Notes under the pieces: generated by a model
Database searches by the model: none
What the model saw: only the letters and a program-made list of their open reading frames with translations
Told to the model about the DNA's origin: nothing
Shown: positions 48,063 to 62,655 of the stretch, piece after piece
Numbering within the stretch: position 1 is the stretch's first letter
Layout of the letters: the number at the start of each line of letters is the position of its first letter
Assembly (NCBI GenBank): GCA_034190875.2
Contig: CM067348.1
Coordinates: 26,393,581 to 26,457,580, forward strand
DNA: 64,000 nt
Reading direction: 5' to 3'
Source: Urechis unicinctus
Taxonomy: Eukaryota; Annelida; Polychaeta; Xenopneusta; Urechidae
Made by a program: the position numbers and the translations under genes

Positions 48063-49260
48063 TCAAGAACTTTCGACACACATTTCGGACGATAATTAAG
48101 TTTACCCCTTTCGGCCTCTCCTACCTTGTTTATTCATCACTAAGCAACTTCATCTACACCTTCAAATACAACATACGGGTATCCAAATTAATTTTAAGTT
48201 TTTGCAGAAACAAGTGTTACAGATAACTGAATTATTTGATTACAGCACAAATTAATCAATTGAAAGATAGAATTTCCAGTCAGATTCAAAAAAATATATT
48301 TCCCGAATTAGTACCTGTCGACGTTTGGATAAAATTGCTATTGCATATCAATAACGTGGATCAACAAATACATCGCGATTTAGCGCTTAACACATGTCGC
48401 CCATGTATTATTATAATGTAGAAAATGTCCACTTTGCCAGAGAGAACTCCATTTATGTGTTTAACAGCTAAACACCTTTCCCGTTCCTTTGAACCACACC
48501 ACTACCCGTGTCTCTATTCCGACTAAAATTCAACAACATCTACCAGTGTCCCAATCATCATCAGTATATTTGAAACTGTCTTTGTCAGATATGATACAAT
48601 GTCAAGGCTCCTTTTACAAGCATTGCCCTCATCAACGCAACAAGATATGCCAAATCTAACGAAAGGGGTATCAATTTCTGAAATTAGAGAGTTTTGTTAA
48701 TTCATATTAGTATCCAATAGTGTTACACCTACAGTGTGGAAATTATCCCAAGTAATAATTCTTGGAACCCTTGTTCTCAAATTATACAAAATGCCAAAGC
48801 AGCACGCTACCCTTCAACTTGTTCTAACAAAAGTGGTACAAGTTCCAGCTCTTTGTATTTACTCTACTATAAACTATGCCCTCATAATTGGAACCTTGCT
48901 AATCCCCTTCATTTTGTCAGCGCTCAGCATGAGTTCAGCAAATTTCAAAACTCCGATCTTTCTTGGGATAACCCTTCTATTACCAATTGCTTGACCAAAT
49001 ACGCCCTTAGCCATCCCAATTCTGTACCCATTTTTTTTTCAAAACACGCACCATACAGACAATCCTTTCATCCAGCCATTGCATGTATTTACAATTTATT
49101 CATTCCAGCCACATTAAAATTATACCTTCTTCCTTTTGTGCCCGCGATTTCCAACTTTGAAATGACCCGCGCGACTTGCACTGCGCTCTACCCGTTGCCT
49201 GACAAACCTTCTCAGCCAAAGCAGGACAGTCAATGCTATTTTTCTTAAGTTTCAAATCAA
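48063..49260 (+). other. Array block S, coding-like relic, copy B/C
   Basis: The same broken coding-like tract as at 41361-42545, with a few extra single-base changes. No family recognised. Confidence 0.35.
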
Positions 49261-49295
49261 TATTATTTACAATGTACTTTTTTTAATCCAAACGC

Positions 49296-49322
49296 ATATA
49301 TATATATTCTATATATAATATA

Positions 49323-49363
<41 letters not shown>

Positions 49364-49465
49364 ATCCCAACTTTATATAATGACCCTCGCGATATATATA
49401 TGTATATATCTCTATCCCGATATATATATATCTCTGCTCGCACTATATAATATATATATATATAT
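49296..49465. repeat. Interrupted TA tract
   Basis: TA-rich with CCCGATATATA-type interruptions. It corresponds to 42600-42830 and 61411-61568. Confidence 0.85.
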
Positions 49466-49784
49466 ACACTTTTCGTTTGATATTTATAACGCCATTCATA
49501 CTATATAATTTGCAAGATTATTTCTGTTCCTCAAAAACTTGGGTAATTTCATATTTATTACCACATCAGCCAGTATTAGTATCGTACTGGGTGTGTCCGG
49601 TGGAGAAGTCAATCACTTTACATTAGTTAAATATCGAAATGTCCTTTCACAGTGGCTGGGCTAGACCATTATGATCTCTCCATCCAACTCGCATACATGA
49701 GTGTGCTTGTGTGTGTTTATGTGTGTTTTTCTCAGTGTGTATGTATCTATGTGTGTCAGTATGTGTCTCTCGCTCTCTCATTAT

Positions 49785-50035
<251 letters not shown>

Positions 50036-50296
50036 TCTCTGTGTATGTGTGCGTGTATAAGTGTGCGTGTGTGTGTGCATGCGTGTTCACGCGCATATGT
50101 GTGTGCACGCGTGATTGCAAGCGCTTGTGTGTATGTAAATGTGTGTATGTGAACCCGCTATAGACGCAAATAGATGCGCCTGCTGCGCAACGATTGCGTC
50201 ATTTATCCCCGGGTGGCGTGGCACAGGGGTGGCTTCTGTGTACTTTGAGGCTCCCCGCGCTCACTACTATAACGAAGCATTACGAGAGCAGCAACA

Positions 50297-52815
50297 ATGA
50301 AAGTTCTTCTTTCGGCGTCCATCTTATGGACCTTGACATCGGCTGTACTGACCGCTGGTAAGTTGATTTTACGGAGGACATTGATCGCTTCCCTGAAAAA
50401 CTTAAATTGACAACTCCTTGCAATACGGTCATTTGAGTCAGTTGTAATTTTTTATTATTGCACAAGAATTAATTTTTTATGTGCGTGTGTGCTATACTAC
50501 AGTTAACACACATACCAAATGATTTATGTACATAACATGCTTGATTAATTCCAAACACAATCCCGAATATTTTACGTACGGCTAATGATAGTAATTGGCT
50601 GTCGCCATCAAGTCAACACTGACGAAGTTGTTGCATATTGTATCCTTAGCAAGCGTAGACACCGATGTAGCATGTGTCGTTAGATTGGATAATGCTGATG
50701 CGAAGTACCCCCGCCACCGGCCACAACATTCTGGACGTGTGGTCATCCAACTCACCTGTCATGCATGACGTCAGTGAGTTGTGGAGTGACGACCCGCGCG
50801 GTGAAGGGTTTGATGAAATCGCCGCAAGTAGATAGTAATTGGGATGCAGTAGAAAAGGTAGTCTGTAAGACAAAAAGTGCATTACTTTAACGGGATGAAT
50901 TCATGCGTAAACTTCTGTTATTCATGTAGTGGGAAAGATTATCCAGGCGACCTGAATGCAGTATGATGAGGATTTGAGGATTTGATTAATTAGCATGTAT
51001 TTTTGTCATTCATGTTTTAATGTGAAGCAACGTCGCTTGTTTGATTAATACCTTTTTTTTGGGTGTAGATACGAATTGGGTTGCTAACTGCCAGGCCAGG
51101 CAACATTTCAATGTGGATGGAATTCGATGCACGAGGCGCAAACAAAACGGATTGGTTCACATCTTCTCGAATGTTGTCATCAAGCTATGGTCTCAGTCCG
51201 CAATCCGGCGCTTATTTCACCATGCGCCTAGTGAGTGCACCACTAAATACATCACAAACTAGTAGGCGAATGACATTTATACTTCTATTGAAACAAAAGT
51301 GCCTGATCTTTTTCTGTATCGTTCGTTTCTGTTGTGAAAGCAAATCACTCAACCGGCAGTTCTACGTGGCTGGCTCTCACAACGGCTGCCACAACGATCT
51401 AGTTTGGTTAACAATATTTGGCGCAAGAGTTTCTGGTCCATGTGTTTACGAAAACATAACGATGAACTCTGTGTTCCGATATTCCGCTATTTCTACGGCT
51501 CAGAATGCGCTTGGTAAGGCGAAACAGTTGCTCAAATATGCAATGTAAGGGTACAATAACTATACCTACAACTGTCATGGGAATTTTCCCTATTCCTTTT
51601 TGGATTACCCATCACTTAGTTTTTTGGTGCTGAGAGCCAATTGTGTTATTGTATTATTCCAGATTTACATGAGGCAGACCTGTTCATCATTTATGCGACG
51701 ATGCCAGGTAAGCAAACGTAGACACATTTTGGATAGGGTTCATGGTGATGAAGATCTGAATTACCTGGTAACCATGGTGAGGGTTCAACTGGGTGTCTCA
51801 GAGCACAAAAGGTACGCGGTGCGACTGTGCGCGCCAATAAGCCAATTACGGCTTCCGTGAGTGAGCCAAATATCATTGAATGATGAGCACAATGCTTGTT
51901 TAAACAAATGATATGAAAAAACTATCACTAAAATCGTTCTTACAGTTCTTTGCTGGAAAGTGACAGCAGTGTGCTAGTTGTAAATCTGCCGATACGAGAC
52001 TCCTGTGATCAATCAGCAACTGTTGATGCCAGCCATAAGAGATTCTGATGTAAATGAATCACTCTGAAGATCAAATCAGACGCTTATTATGCACGATTGC
52101 ATATGGGACTATATGATCCAAGTTCTCTTGGGATTGTCCCATGGCAACAATGTTGAAGAAATGAAGTGATCTTCTTGGTTGAGGCGACCACAAATTTCAT
52201 TGTGACTTTAGAATATATGCTATGACTAGCAGCTATAAGCTCTTTGGTCATATTATGAAACTAATTAAAGGTGTCATATGTCAACTTGATGTTAACTCTA
52301 AATCTTAATGTATGCAGCTGTCTCTGGTTTAAGTTTACGTTATAACTTCGGTTTTACCCATGAACTCTTAAGTATGCGGGAAAACTCGGCGAGTAAACTT
52401 TGTATCGGGTTTCCATACATGTTGATTGCAATAGATCGATTGAGAACTAGGTTCTGTCCGTGCGACTCAGCCGGACTGACACCCTCCATAAACAATGCTT
52501 GTCTGCCTGATTCGCGTGTGTGTGCGTTTGTGTGCAGGATGCGGGTTCCACTCTTTGAAACAAGGCCCGACCCCAGTCATGTCCATGGAAAGCTGCGCCC
52601 AAATAGGTGTACGCTCACAGGGATCACCAATGCGCATTCTAAGCGGCATGTCGAAGACACAATGCAATGTTTATTGCATGGAAACGCAATATTGTCAATC
52701 GATCAACTACAATGAAGTCACCCGTCAGTGTGAGCTGATGTCCGCGTGTGTCATCCCTTCAAGTCCTCCAGTAGGTGCGCCGGGCTATGAATTTTGGAGC
52801 CCTGCCAATTGCTAA
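50297..52815 (+). pseudogene. Array gene C: secreted domain plus PAN-like protein with frame breaks
   Basis: The signal-peptide exon 50297-50357 (MKVLLSASILWTLTSAVLTA) is intact with a GTAAGT donor. Further exons: 50684-50857, 51069-51230, 51341-51513, 51663-51707 and 52538-52815. Exon 2 has one extra base (CCCGCGCGG against CCCGGCGG in B, near 50800), which leads to a stop at 50831-50833. Exon 3 also has one extra base before its donor (CGCCTA|GTGAGT), which changes the phase. Exons 4-6 are otherwise open and match B (RQFYVAGSHNGCHNDLVWLT, DLHEADLFIIYATMP, PAN-like end). The gene is therefore a pseudogene unless these are assembly errors. Confidence 0.65.
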
Positions 52816-55341
52816 GCAGGTGCGAAAAATAATGTAAATATCAATAGAGGTGTAGACATTGTAGTTGGATTTGATCACTTTCCAACCCACTATCTCCTAG
52901 GATAGCTCTGTGATGATGAGTTTAATCTCGCCGTACAGTTCTGTAGACGTGTCCCCTGATAATCAGACATCCATCTAATGGCACTATTGTGACATGCCCA
53001 AGGTCAAGGTGACCTTGTGTCATATTCGTTATTGCTTGACCTTGTGCCGAACTTTACTGATGTTGTAGTTGTTCACTTGGTATTGTTAATGTAATCGTAA
53101 CAGCTGCTTTGAGAGATGATGGTTTCGAAGCTTAGATTGGAACTGACTGGTTGTTCGTAGTCTGCGTAGAGTGTACTTATAGGGAGCTTTGGGAACACAG
53201 CACGCATTGGATGTGACTGCCTCATCCCCGATACCAGGACCGGTGTGTTGAATTTGAATTAAGTGATGTCGTCCTTTTTATTAATGTTTCAATGTGCAAC
53301 AAGTACAGAGATAACATTATGGCTTTGAGTTTGTTTGTCTGTTGGATCTTACCTTTGTGACTCTACGTTTCAATTCATTCTAAATTCTTATTAATCTAAA
53401 TCTAATAAGGATATCTTCAGGATATAGATTTGTATTTACTACAGTCGGATTGGGATTTGCATGTAACACCAAGTTGGTCAAGTGATGGAGCGTCAATTAT
53501 GCTTTGCTTGTGATAATGTGCGAACTTAAGCGAGCTAATGGTGTATTGTAGTAAAAGAACTGGGGTAACATTAGTTGTCCTTTGTAAGGGTTTCGATTCG
53601 CCGTGTAACAATTGCCACAATTTACACACCGCCTGTCTCTATTCTACAGCTCTGCAGACAGGAACGATTTTCAAGACAATGCTGATGCTAATTTCCTTAA
53701 CAGCGCGACGCATTAGTGATAACGTCAGATATGGAAAATGTTAATCCATTAATTAATGAGTTTCATTTGCATGCCCTCGTCTTCAGTGGAGCTTATGAAA
53801 GCAAATGTTAATAGCATCCACCAATTAACATGACACTTGTAACCTAACACCCCATGGTGAGTTCGATTTGACCTCACGCTCAGAGGAGCTCATATGATAC
53901 TGTGGTAATGCGGAATACATATTCCACTGCAGCCAGGAACTATGCATTCTTTTCTCTCCCCTCCGTAAAACTGTGACTGCAATAAAATAACCTACCTCAA
54001 CAACATCAAAGACGGAACAAAAACGTCAAAATGCAAATGAGTCCTCGGTCTATATGACAGTATGGTGTAACGTTGGAGTAGTCAAGGAAACCGACCCTTC
54101 ACCAAATGAAGCATGGAAAGGATCCACGACGAGTGAATGGAGAGCTAGAAGCCCAAGTGAATAAATTCATGGGCGTCATTAAGGGCAACTATTGACTTGT
54201 TTGATAGAACGAATGTTGCCACAGACGCCATTAGATGGAATTTGTCAAGCTTTTTTGTTGGAAAGGATCGCTTTGAATAATATTAAGTAAATGTACTATA
54301 AGTACATTAAGGAAAACTGTGAAATCAATAGACTATATCAATAGCTTCGCTCCGATGAAGCTAATATTATCACACTAATTACATGGGGTTAAAATGCAGC
54401 AGAGATCTAACTATGAAACATTTGTGAATGCGTTGTGAAGGTTTTTCTCATTTGCAAACAAATATGTTACCTAGAATGTCACGTGGCCGATCATATAAAT
54501 GACCATCCAAAGATTCGTCCAATGGTCATGTGGAAGTGTAAGACAGAAAGGGGTTGCACCCCCGGAATTCTGTTGAGTTACCCCTCGGTGAGTTATGCAA
54601 AACAGTTCGAGCCTCAGATCATAAAGGCTGCATCACAGGCTGTTCAATTTTTTGTTTTTGTATTAGCTCCCACTTACCTAACTGCAACTTACAATGCACT
54701 TTTGGGGAATATAGCTCTAGTTGTATATTCCTGAATGTAAAGATTGGGTTACATAAGATGGCGGATCGATTGTAGATTACACCTGGCTTGTTTAACTTGG
54801 CGCTGCAATCAAGTAGTGCTATTTGTTTGCATACCCGGTTATTTGTGTATATGTCAATTACATTTGTTGGTTTATATTTCTGTTTTCCTTGGACATTTTC
54901 CCCCTAAGTTCGAGTATATCACCTCTGTTATTGTATTGATATTAGGTTTTTTTTAAAAAATAGTTTGTAAATAGTGCAAGTTTCAAATGTGAGCGTTGTA
55001 TGAACACTTATTATTATAATTGGCTGATGCAGCACGTAGCGTTTGTCGTTGTCATGATTTCGTGAGTTTTGTTGTTTTCTTGGTGCCCTATCTTGTAGTC
55101 ATTGTGGCTAATACAAGACGATGATTTGGTTCCCCCAGGTTGTAGCTGTCCGTTTCCTTGATCCTCGCCTTGATCGATAGTTCTGATTAATCAGCTTATC
55201 GATTAATGTCATTAGTCTATTTTTGCGCCTTGTGTTTTAATGACCGTTTTTATCAGTCTATATTCGGTCACTTGTGGTTGAGTTGTCCCACAGTTGTCTG
55301 TTCGTCTTTTGTACATGCTATACTCTTTTGATGTTGCTCTT
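52816..55341. other. Array intergenic block Q, copy C
   Basis: Very close to copy A (34240-36749), closer than to copy B, including the AAGGTCAAGGTGACCTTG palindrome (52999-53016). No gene recognised. Confidence 0.6.
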
Positions 55342-55918
55342 GTCATTGTTGCTGCAAGTTTACATTGACTGTTTTATCGCTTGATGTCCAGACTTTGGAC
55401 CCTGGCGTTGTTTTTGCATAATATTTATATAGTTAAGTTCATTTCCCTATTGCAGTTTGTTTAGTTAACTAATTGGTTTGTTAGTTGCCCCTACCATTTC
55501 ATTTGTTTCCTTCAAGGTGACAGTTACTGCTGCTTACCTCAGCAACGCCCAGGTTTGCGGTCATATTTAACCTCAGGTAGCATGACCTCCTGACATCGAC
55601 GCACCCCTTGTCACTCAGACAAACACCATGAATGTTGCTGACGATGCCTACAATGTGTTTTTTATTTTAAGACAAAACCAAATCGAACTTTAAATCAACA
55701 ATGGAAAGGACCTCAAATGAAAAGATCCCAAAGAGAGATCAGATGGAAAGCAGGATCGATATGGTGTTAGAGGTAGAGGTTATTAGTTATTTAGGACCGG
55801 AGATAACTAAGGAGAATTAACGATATAACAGATAGGACTGTTGTCGGCTGGGACGACATACGCACTATCAATGATTGATAGTTGTAATAACCTTCTATTT
55901 ATTCATAGTGTCGAAATT

Positions 55919-56304
55919 GCGTCCGCCATTGGCTATCAGGGTGCGTTAAAAGCGGCCCTCATTGGCTATCAGGGTGCGCTAAAAGCGGCCCTCATTGGCT
56001 ATCAATGTGGGCCAAAAGCAACCCCAACCAGGTATTAGGGTGAGCCAAAAGCGACACCAATTGTCTATTTTGGCAGACCAAAGGTGCCCCGTTTGGCTAT
56101 CATGGTGGGCCACGAGCCGCACCATTGTTTATAATAATGAGCCAAAAGTGACCCACATAGGCTAACAGAGTGAGCCAAAAACGGTCCTATTGACTATTAT
56201 GGTGAGCCAAAAGTGGCCACCATTGTCTATCAGGGTGAGCCATAAGCGGCTATCAGAGTGAGCCAAAAGCAGTCCCATTGACTATGACGGTGAGCCAAAA
56301 GTGG
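55919..56304. repeat. Degenerate minisatellite, second copy
   Basis: Homologous to 37327-37712 with only a few base changes and the same number of units. The tract was therefore duplicated as part of the larger block rather than expanding independently. Confidence 0.8.
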
Positions 56305-57519
56305 CGCATATCGGTACTTGGCAATAACAATGAGTTATTTTTATAAATCGGATACAAATCTCTAGTAGTCTGCTATCCAAACCAAATGTATAATTGAAAC
56401 TTCTGTTATCAGAAGACCCATTGTACATGTTTCCAAATATATAAAATATATTGTAAGATCTTAGATTGGAGAGGTCACCAGCGGCCTTGATCTCATTTTG
56501 AAAGTAAAACCTCCAAATAAGGGATGTGTTGAATCTGAGACCTTTTGTAACTATGGCTTGCACAGCGTTATAATTGCACTTGCGAACATGTATTAGCATG
56601 CCACTCGACCCGTGATGTTTTACTAGACTCAGTGACTTGCCTGTCCATCTCAGTCTGTTAGTCTCTGTCTGTCTATCTATGTCTATCCATGTCTGTCTGT
56701 CACTGTCTGTCTCAGTCTATCGTCCATTGATGGTACAACTTATTGGGGGAGCAAACCAGCTGCCCCATCATGCAGAAACTCTCTTATGTAAATATGTTCT
56801 TACAAACTAAAGCAAATCGGCTCTACATGACCTTTGACGCCCGAATTATAAATGATGAGCTAGTACGTAAATCGCTTGTGCCATGTAAAATGTGGTTACA
56901 AAGCAACCAGGAACCCTTATGTTACTGCATTGGAGCTTGACAATACCCTCATGCTACACCCTTAAATAAGGATTATCTGATACACATGAATGGCATCTGT
57001 TCAAATATATCTCGTGGAATGCTATGAATATACTAACCAAATGTGATGGTGCAATTACTAAGCCAATTAAATAATAATCCGTGGCCCTTCAAAGTATGCC
57101 ACTGAATACAATGTAAAACCATAAACGCTATGATTTTGTCTTGTCAAGCTTTTACCATACCAAAATCAGATGAACTTTGAGACCTATTGGACCCATGTTA
57201 AATATCAACATGTCGCTGTTGGCGTTTGATCAAGTTCCCACTGGAACGTTTACCTTGTGATGGTTCATCTTATATTAAATTTTCTTGTTTATGCGCGCTC
57301 CTTCTTTATAGTTTTTGTTGCTGCTTGTGGTTGCTGGAGTGGGGACTAGCCAGAGAAATAACAGTCCAGATTCCAGGAGTAGATTTCTTGTTGTTTCTTG
57401 AATTATAGGTTTGCTCCAATATGTCTGCAGACGACATTGTGATATTACACCCTTCCCGAAATGTAAACCAATGTTGACACCCTCGCGCCTGAAAAAACCT
57501 GCAACATCAGACCGAAAGC
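56305..57519. other. Array block R, non-coding part, second copy
   Basis: Near-identical to 37713-38929. No gene supported. Confidence 0.5.
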
Positions 57520-59660
57520 TGTGTGGTATATAGCCGAAATTTGCAGACAGACAGAGAGATTCTGGATAGAAACACACCTTCGGATTCACAGAGATGCATA
57601 TATCAAACAACGTGATTTAGTAAACATAATGATAAACCAAGCCAAAGCCAATCACTACAGAACGCTGATCACTGACATCAAAGGAATGCAAAGCAGCTTT
57701 TTAACATGGTACGCAAGCAACTGGGGGAAAAGCAAAAGTCTCAACTCTCTGACTTGGATATTCAAACTATGGTCAACATGGTCAGTTGGTTCTTCATAGA
57801 TAAGATAAAAAAAGAACAACAGCTCCATATCATATGATCAGACACCAATATCCGAGGATCTGACTGTGACTGCATGTTCATTTGATGTATTTGAGCGCGA
57901 GTGTACAAAGACGATATTATCATGTCCTAATAAACAGTGTGACCTGGACCCAATCCCTGCACCATAAGTGAAGGAAAATACTTGCCCCTGTTATCAACAG
58001 GAGTTTCCCAGACTCTCTAAAATCTGCACTGGTTATCCAATTCCTCAAAGCTACTTCACTAGACAAAAACAAACTAGAGAACCATAGGCCAATCTCGAAT
58101 TTAGCCTTCGCTTAAAGCTATTAGAAAGGGTGGTGGCAACACAACTGGGCATATATCTGAAAGAGAACAATTTGACGGAAACAAACAGCATACAGACAGG
58201 ATTATAGCACTGAAACATCATTATCCTTGCACAGGGTCAGCAGAAGGTTGTAGTGTTGGTGCTATTAGACCTATCTGCTGTTTTTGCCACAGTGGATCAT
58301 AGGTGTCTGATACAAGTACTTCGGAGCATTGGTTAGAGGAATATCGTACAAAATTGGTTCATCACATATCATTAAGGCCGCATTCAATGTGTATATACAA
58401 AAAGCATGAAGTTGTTGAGTGCCAAATTCATAACAAACCTACCCTTCATCATAACGTACCCTCTCAGTCATCAGTTGATGGAGTAACCCCCTACAGCTTA
58501 TATTAATTATAAACCCCACTTTCCCAGATCCATGAGTGACCTACATGTCACCTGCCACTTCCCCCCTCTCCTCATACATACCCCATATTCCAGAGCCATA
58601 TGACCATGCTGCCCAGGCAACGCCCGAAGGCCCCAACCCTCACTGACCTGGATACTGCACGTCCCATGATAATTGGGATGGCCTGCCTAAGTCGTTGAGG
58701 GAAGCCTTTTACGATTTAATATCAGTTCTCTCCTGGCCTCCGAGTTCAACAGATCTCTCTCTTAAATTTAGGCTAAGTAACATCTGAAATTCGAAAGTTG
58801 AAAACAGACAAAAGTAAAGTTGTTATAATCTCTAAGTCGTCATTATTACAAGTATCGTGAACGTTACATAAACGTTACGACAGTCTTTCCATAAAGCTGT
58901 CAGTTGCGGTGTGATCCCAAATACCACGATGGCGCAATTGAGAAAATGCAACTATGCATAGCAAAGATTCAAACACGGATGCGTCAACATCATCTGAAAA
59001 TGAATGAAGGTCATTTCGTCAAAAACAGATGTCCAAAATGTTCACACCCAAAAGCTTATGTATCAATAATCATAAGATAAATCCATCACTTGCAGCCAGA
59101 AACATCGGTGTAATGTTTGCCTCCTTTACATCAATGAAACCACAGGTCACAGCCATATGCAAAAACTCACATATACATACCAACAGCGTATGTGAAATAA
59201 AAACATTTTCTTGACCGATTGTCACTGGAGCAAGTAATACATGCATTTATAACATCAATATCACAACAAGGCTAGTTACTGGACACCTAAAGTGTAATCA
59301 CATCACTGCGGTTTTGTATTCACTTTACTGACCGCCAGTGATAGAGGGAATAACATTTAAGATTCTGGTACTCAAGGAAAAGAATTGAGATCCGCTTACC
59401 AAAACTTACTGCAAGTTCCTTTTACGTTGTCAACAGCGGAGCAGCTGCGGGCTTTCGGTGTTCCTTGCCTATTCTTGTGGCATAACCTCCTAAGCTTCCT
59501 AAGACATACAGCTAATTTAGATATCTTCAAGTCAAAATTAAAAACATGTCTTTTGGGGCTTATGCATGCACATAGCACCTAGCACTTAGCGTTTTAAAGC
59601 ACTCTTGTTGTGGAATATACGATATCAAAAATAAATTATTATTATTAGTATTGTCTAGTT
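57520..59660 (+). mobile_element. CR1/L2-like LINE relic, copy 2
   Basis: Same relic as 38930-41030. It retains about 63 bp (about 58195-58257) missing from copy 1, which restores the stretch leading into the LDLSAVFATVDH motif. The frame there still holds stops, so it was inactive before duplication. The 3' ATTATTATTAG tail is at 59638-59649. Confidence 0.8.
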
Positions 59661-59985
59661 GGACATTAATTCCGTTTATCAACACTCCTTTAAGCATCCT
59701 CTAACTAGAATTTCTAGCAATTATGGCACTATTTGGTAGCAGCAACATTATCTTTTTTGTAAAGTTATTTCTCTAATTACACATCAATGTAGAAAAATTA
59801 GATTGGCGCCCCCTATAAGTACCTGGATACCTACTGCAACCATCATTAAACGGTCGCTGTGTCCTCATTGGCCAACCTAAACAGACGCCGGCCGGCCCCT
59901 CAGGTCGACCAGCGGAGGCAATCAGTCTAAAGCCAGGGAACAGAACGCATCTCCTGAACTCCAACAAAGTGAAATTCTCAGCATA

Positions 59986-61380
59986 TCAAGAACTTTCGAC
60001 ACACATTTCGGACGATAATTAAGTTTACCCCTTTCGGCCTCTCCTACCTTGTTGATTCATCACTAAGCAACTTCATCTACACCTTCAAATACAACATACG
60101 GGTATCCAAATTACTTTTAAGTTTTTGCAGAAACGAGTGTTACAGATAACTGAATTATTTGATTACAGCACAAATTAATCAATTGAAAGATAGAATTTCC
60201 AGTCAGATTCAAAAAAAATATATTTCCCGAATTAGTACCTGTCGACGTTTGGATAAAATTGCTATTGCATATCAATAAAGTGGATCAACAAATACATCGC
60301 GATTTAGCGCTTTACACATGTCGCCCATGTATTATTATAATGTAGAAAATGTCCACTTTGCCAGAGAGAACTCCATTTATGTGTTTAACAGCTAAACACC
60401 TTTCCCGTTCCTTTGAACCACACCACTACCCGTGTCTCTATTCCGACTAAAATTCAACAACATCTACCAGTGTCCCAATCATCATCAGTATATTTGAAAC
60501 TGTCTTTGTCAGATATGATACAATGTCAAGGCTCCTTTTACAAGCATTGCCCTCATCAACGCAACAAGATATGCCAAATCTAACGAAAGGGGTATCAATT
60601 TCTGAAATTACAGAGTTTTGTTAATTCAAATTAGTATCCAATAGTGTTACACCTACAGTGTGGAAATTATCCCAAGTAATATAACCTTAATTTCCCTTAC
60701 GTGTTCAAGTACCAAAATGACCAAACCAGACATCAATACATGCATTTTACGCATTCCATGTAAGTGTTCTGTTGTTGCAGAGAAAATTTATTTGCCGACT
60801 CATATAAACAACTGCGCATTCGATTCAAGACCATTTTACTTCCCCTCATGATATTCTAACTAATCTGTCATTGTCAATTCTGATCATTATTACCATCTTA
60901 ATTCTTTGAACCCTTGTTCTCAAATTATACAAAATTGCAAAGCAGCACGATACCCTTCAACTTGTTCTAACAAATGGTACAAGTTCCAGCTCTTTGTATT
61001 TACTCTACTATACCCTATGCCCTCATAATTGGAACATTGCTAATCCCCTTCATTTTGTCAGAGTTCAGCAAATTTCAAAACTCCGATCTTTCTTGGGATA
61101 ACCCTTCTATTACCAATTGCTTGACCAAATACGCCCTTAGCCAATTCCCCATTTTTTTTTCACCCACCATACAGACAATCCTTTCATCCAGCCATTGCAT
61201 TTATTTACAATTTATTCATTCCAGCCACATTAAAATTATACCTTCTTCCTTTTGTGCCCGCGATTTCCAACTTTGAAATGACCCGCGCGACTTGCACTGC
61301 GCTCTACCCGTTGCCTGACAAACCTTCTCAGCCAAAGCAGGACAGTCAATGCTATTTTTCTTAAGTTGAAATCAATCTTA
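59986..61380 (+). other. Array block S, coding-like relic, copy C/D, with about 220 bp extra
   Basis: Same broken tract as at 41361 and 48063, but with about 220 extra bp near 60680-60900 between TATCCCAAGTAAT and TTCTTTGAACCC. Small deletions remove part of the hydrophobic stretch (near 61062) and of the region near 61143. Confidence 0.4.
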
Positions 61381-61407
61381 TTTCAAATGTACTTTTTTTA
61401 ATCAAAA

Positions 61408-61571
<164 letters not shown>

Positions 61572-61886
61572 TTTTCGTTTTGATATTTATAACGCCATTC
61601 ATACTATATAATTTGCAAGATTATTTCTGTTCCTCAAAACTTGGGTAATTTCATATTTATTACCACATCAGCCAGTATTAGTATCGTACTGGGTGTGTCC
61701 GGTGGAGAAGTCAATCACTTTACATTAGTAAAATATCGAAATGTCCTTTCACAGTGGCTGGGCTAGACCATTATGATCTCTCCATCCAACTCGCATACAT
61801 GAGTGTGCTTGTGTGTGTTTATGTGTGTTTTTTCTCAGTGTGTATGTATCTATGTGTGTCAGTATGTGTCTCTCGCTCTCTCATTA

Positions 61887-62395
<509 letters not shown>

Positions 62396-62655
62396 TTCTC
62401 TGTGTATGTGTGCGTGTATAAGTGTGCGTGTGTGTGTGCATGCGTGTTCACGCGCATATGTGTGTGCACGCGTGTGCAAGCGCTTGTGTGTATGTAAACG
62501 TGTGTATGTGAACCCGCCATAGCTACAAATAGATGCGCCTGCTGCGCAACGATTGCGTCATTTATCCCCGGGTGGCGTGGCACTGGGGTGGCTTCTGGGT
62601 ACTTTGAGGCTCCCCGCGCTCACTACTATTACGAAGCATTGCGAGAGCAGCAACT

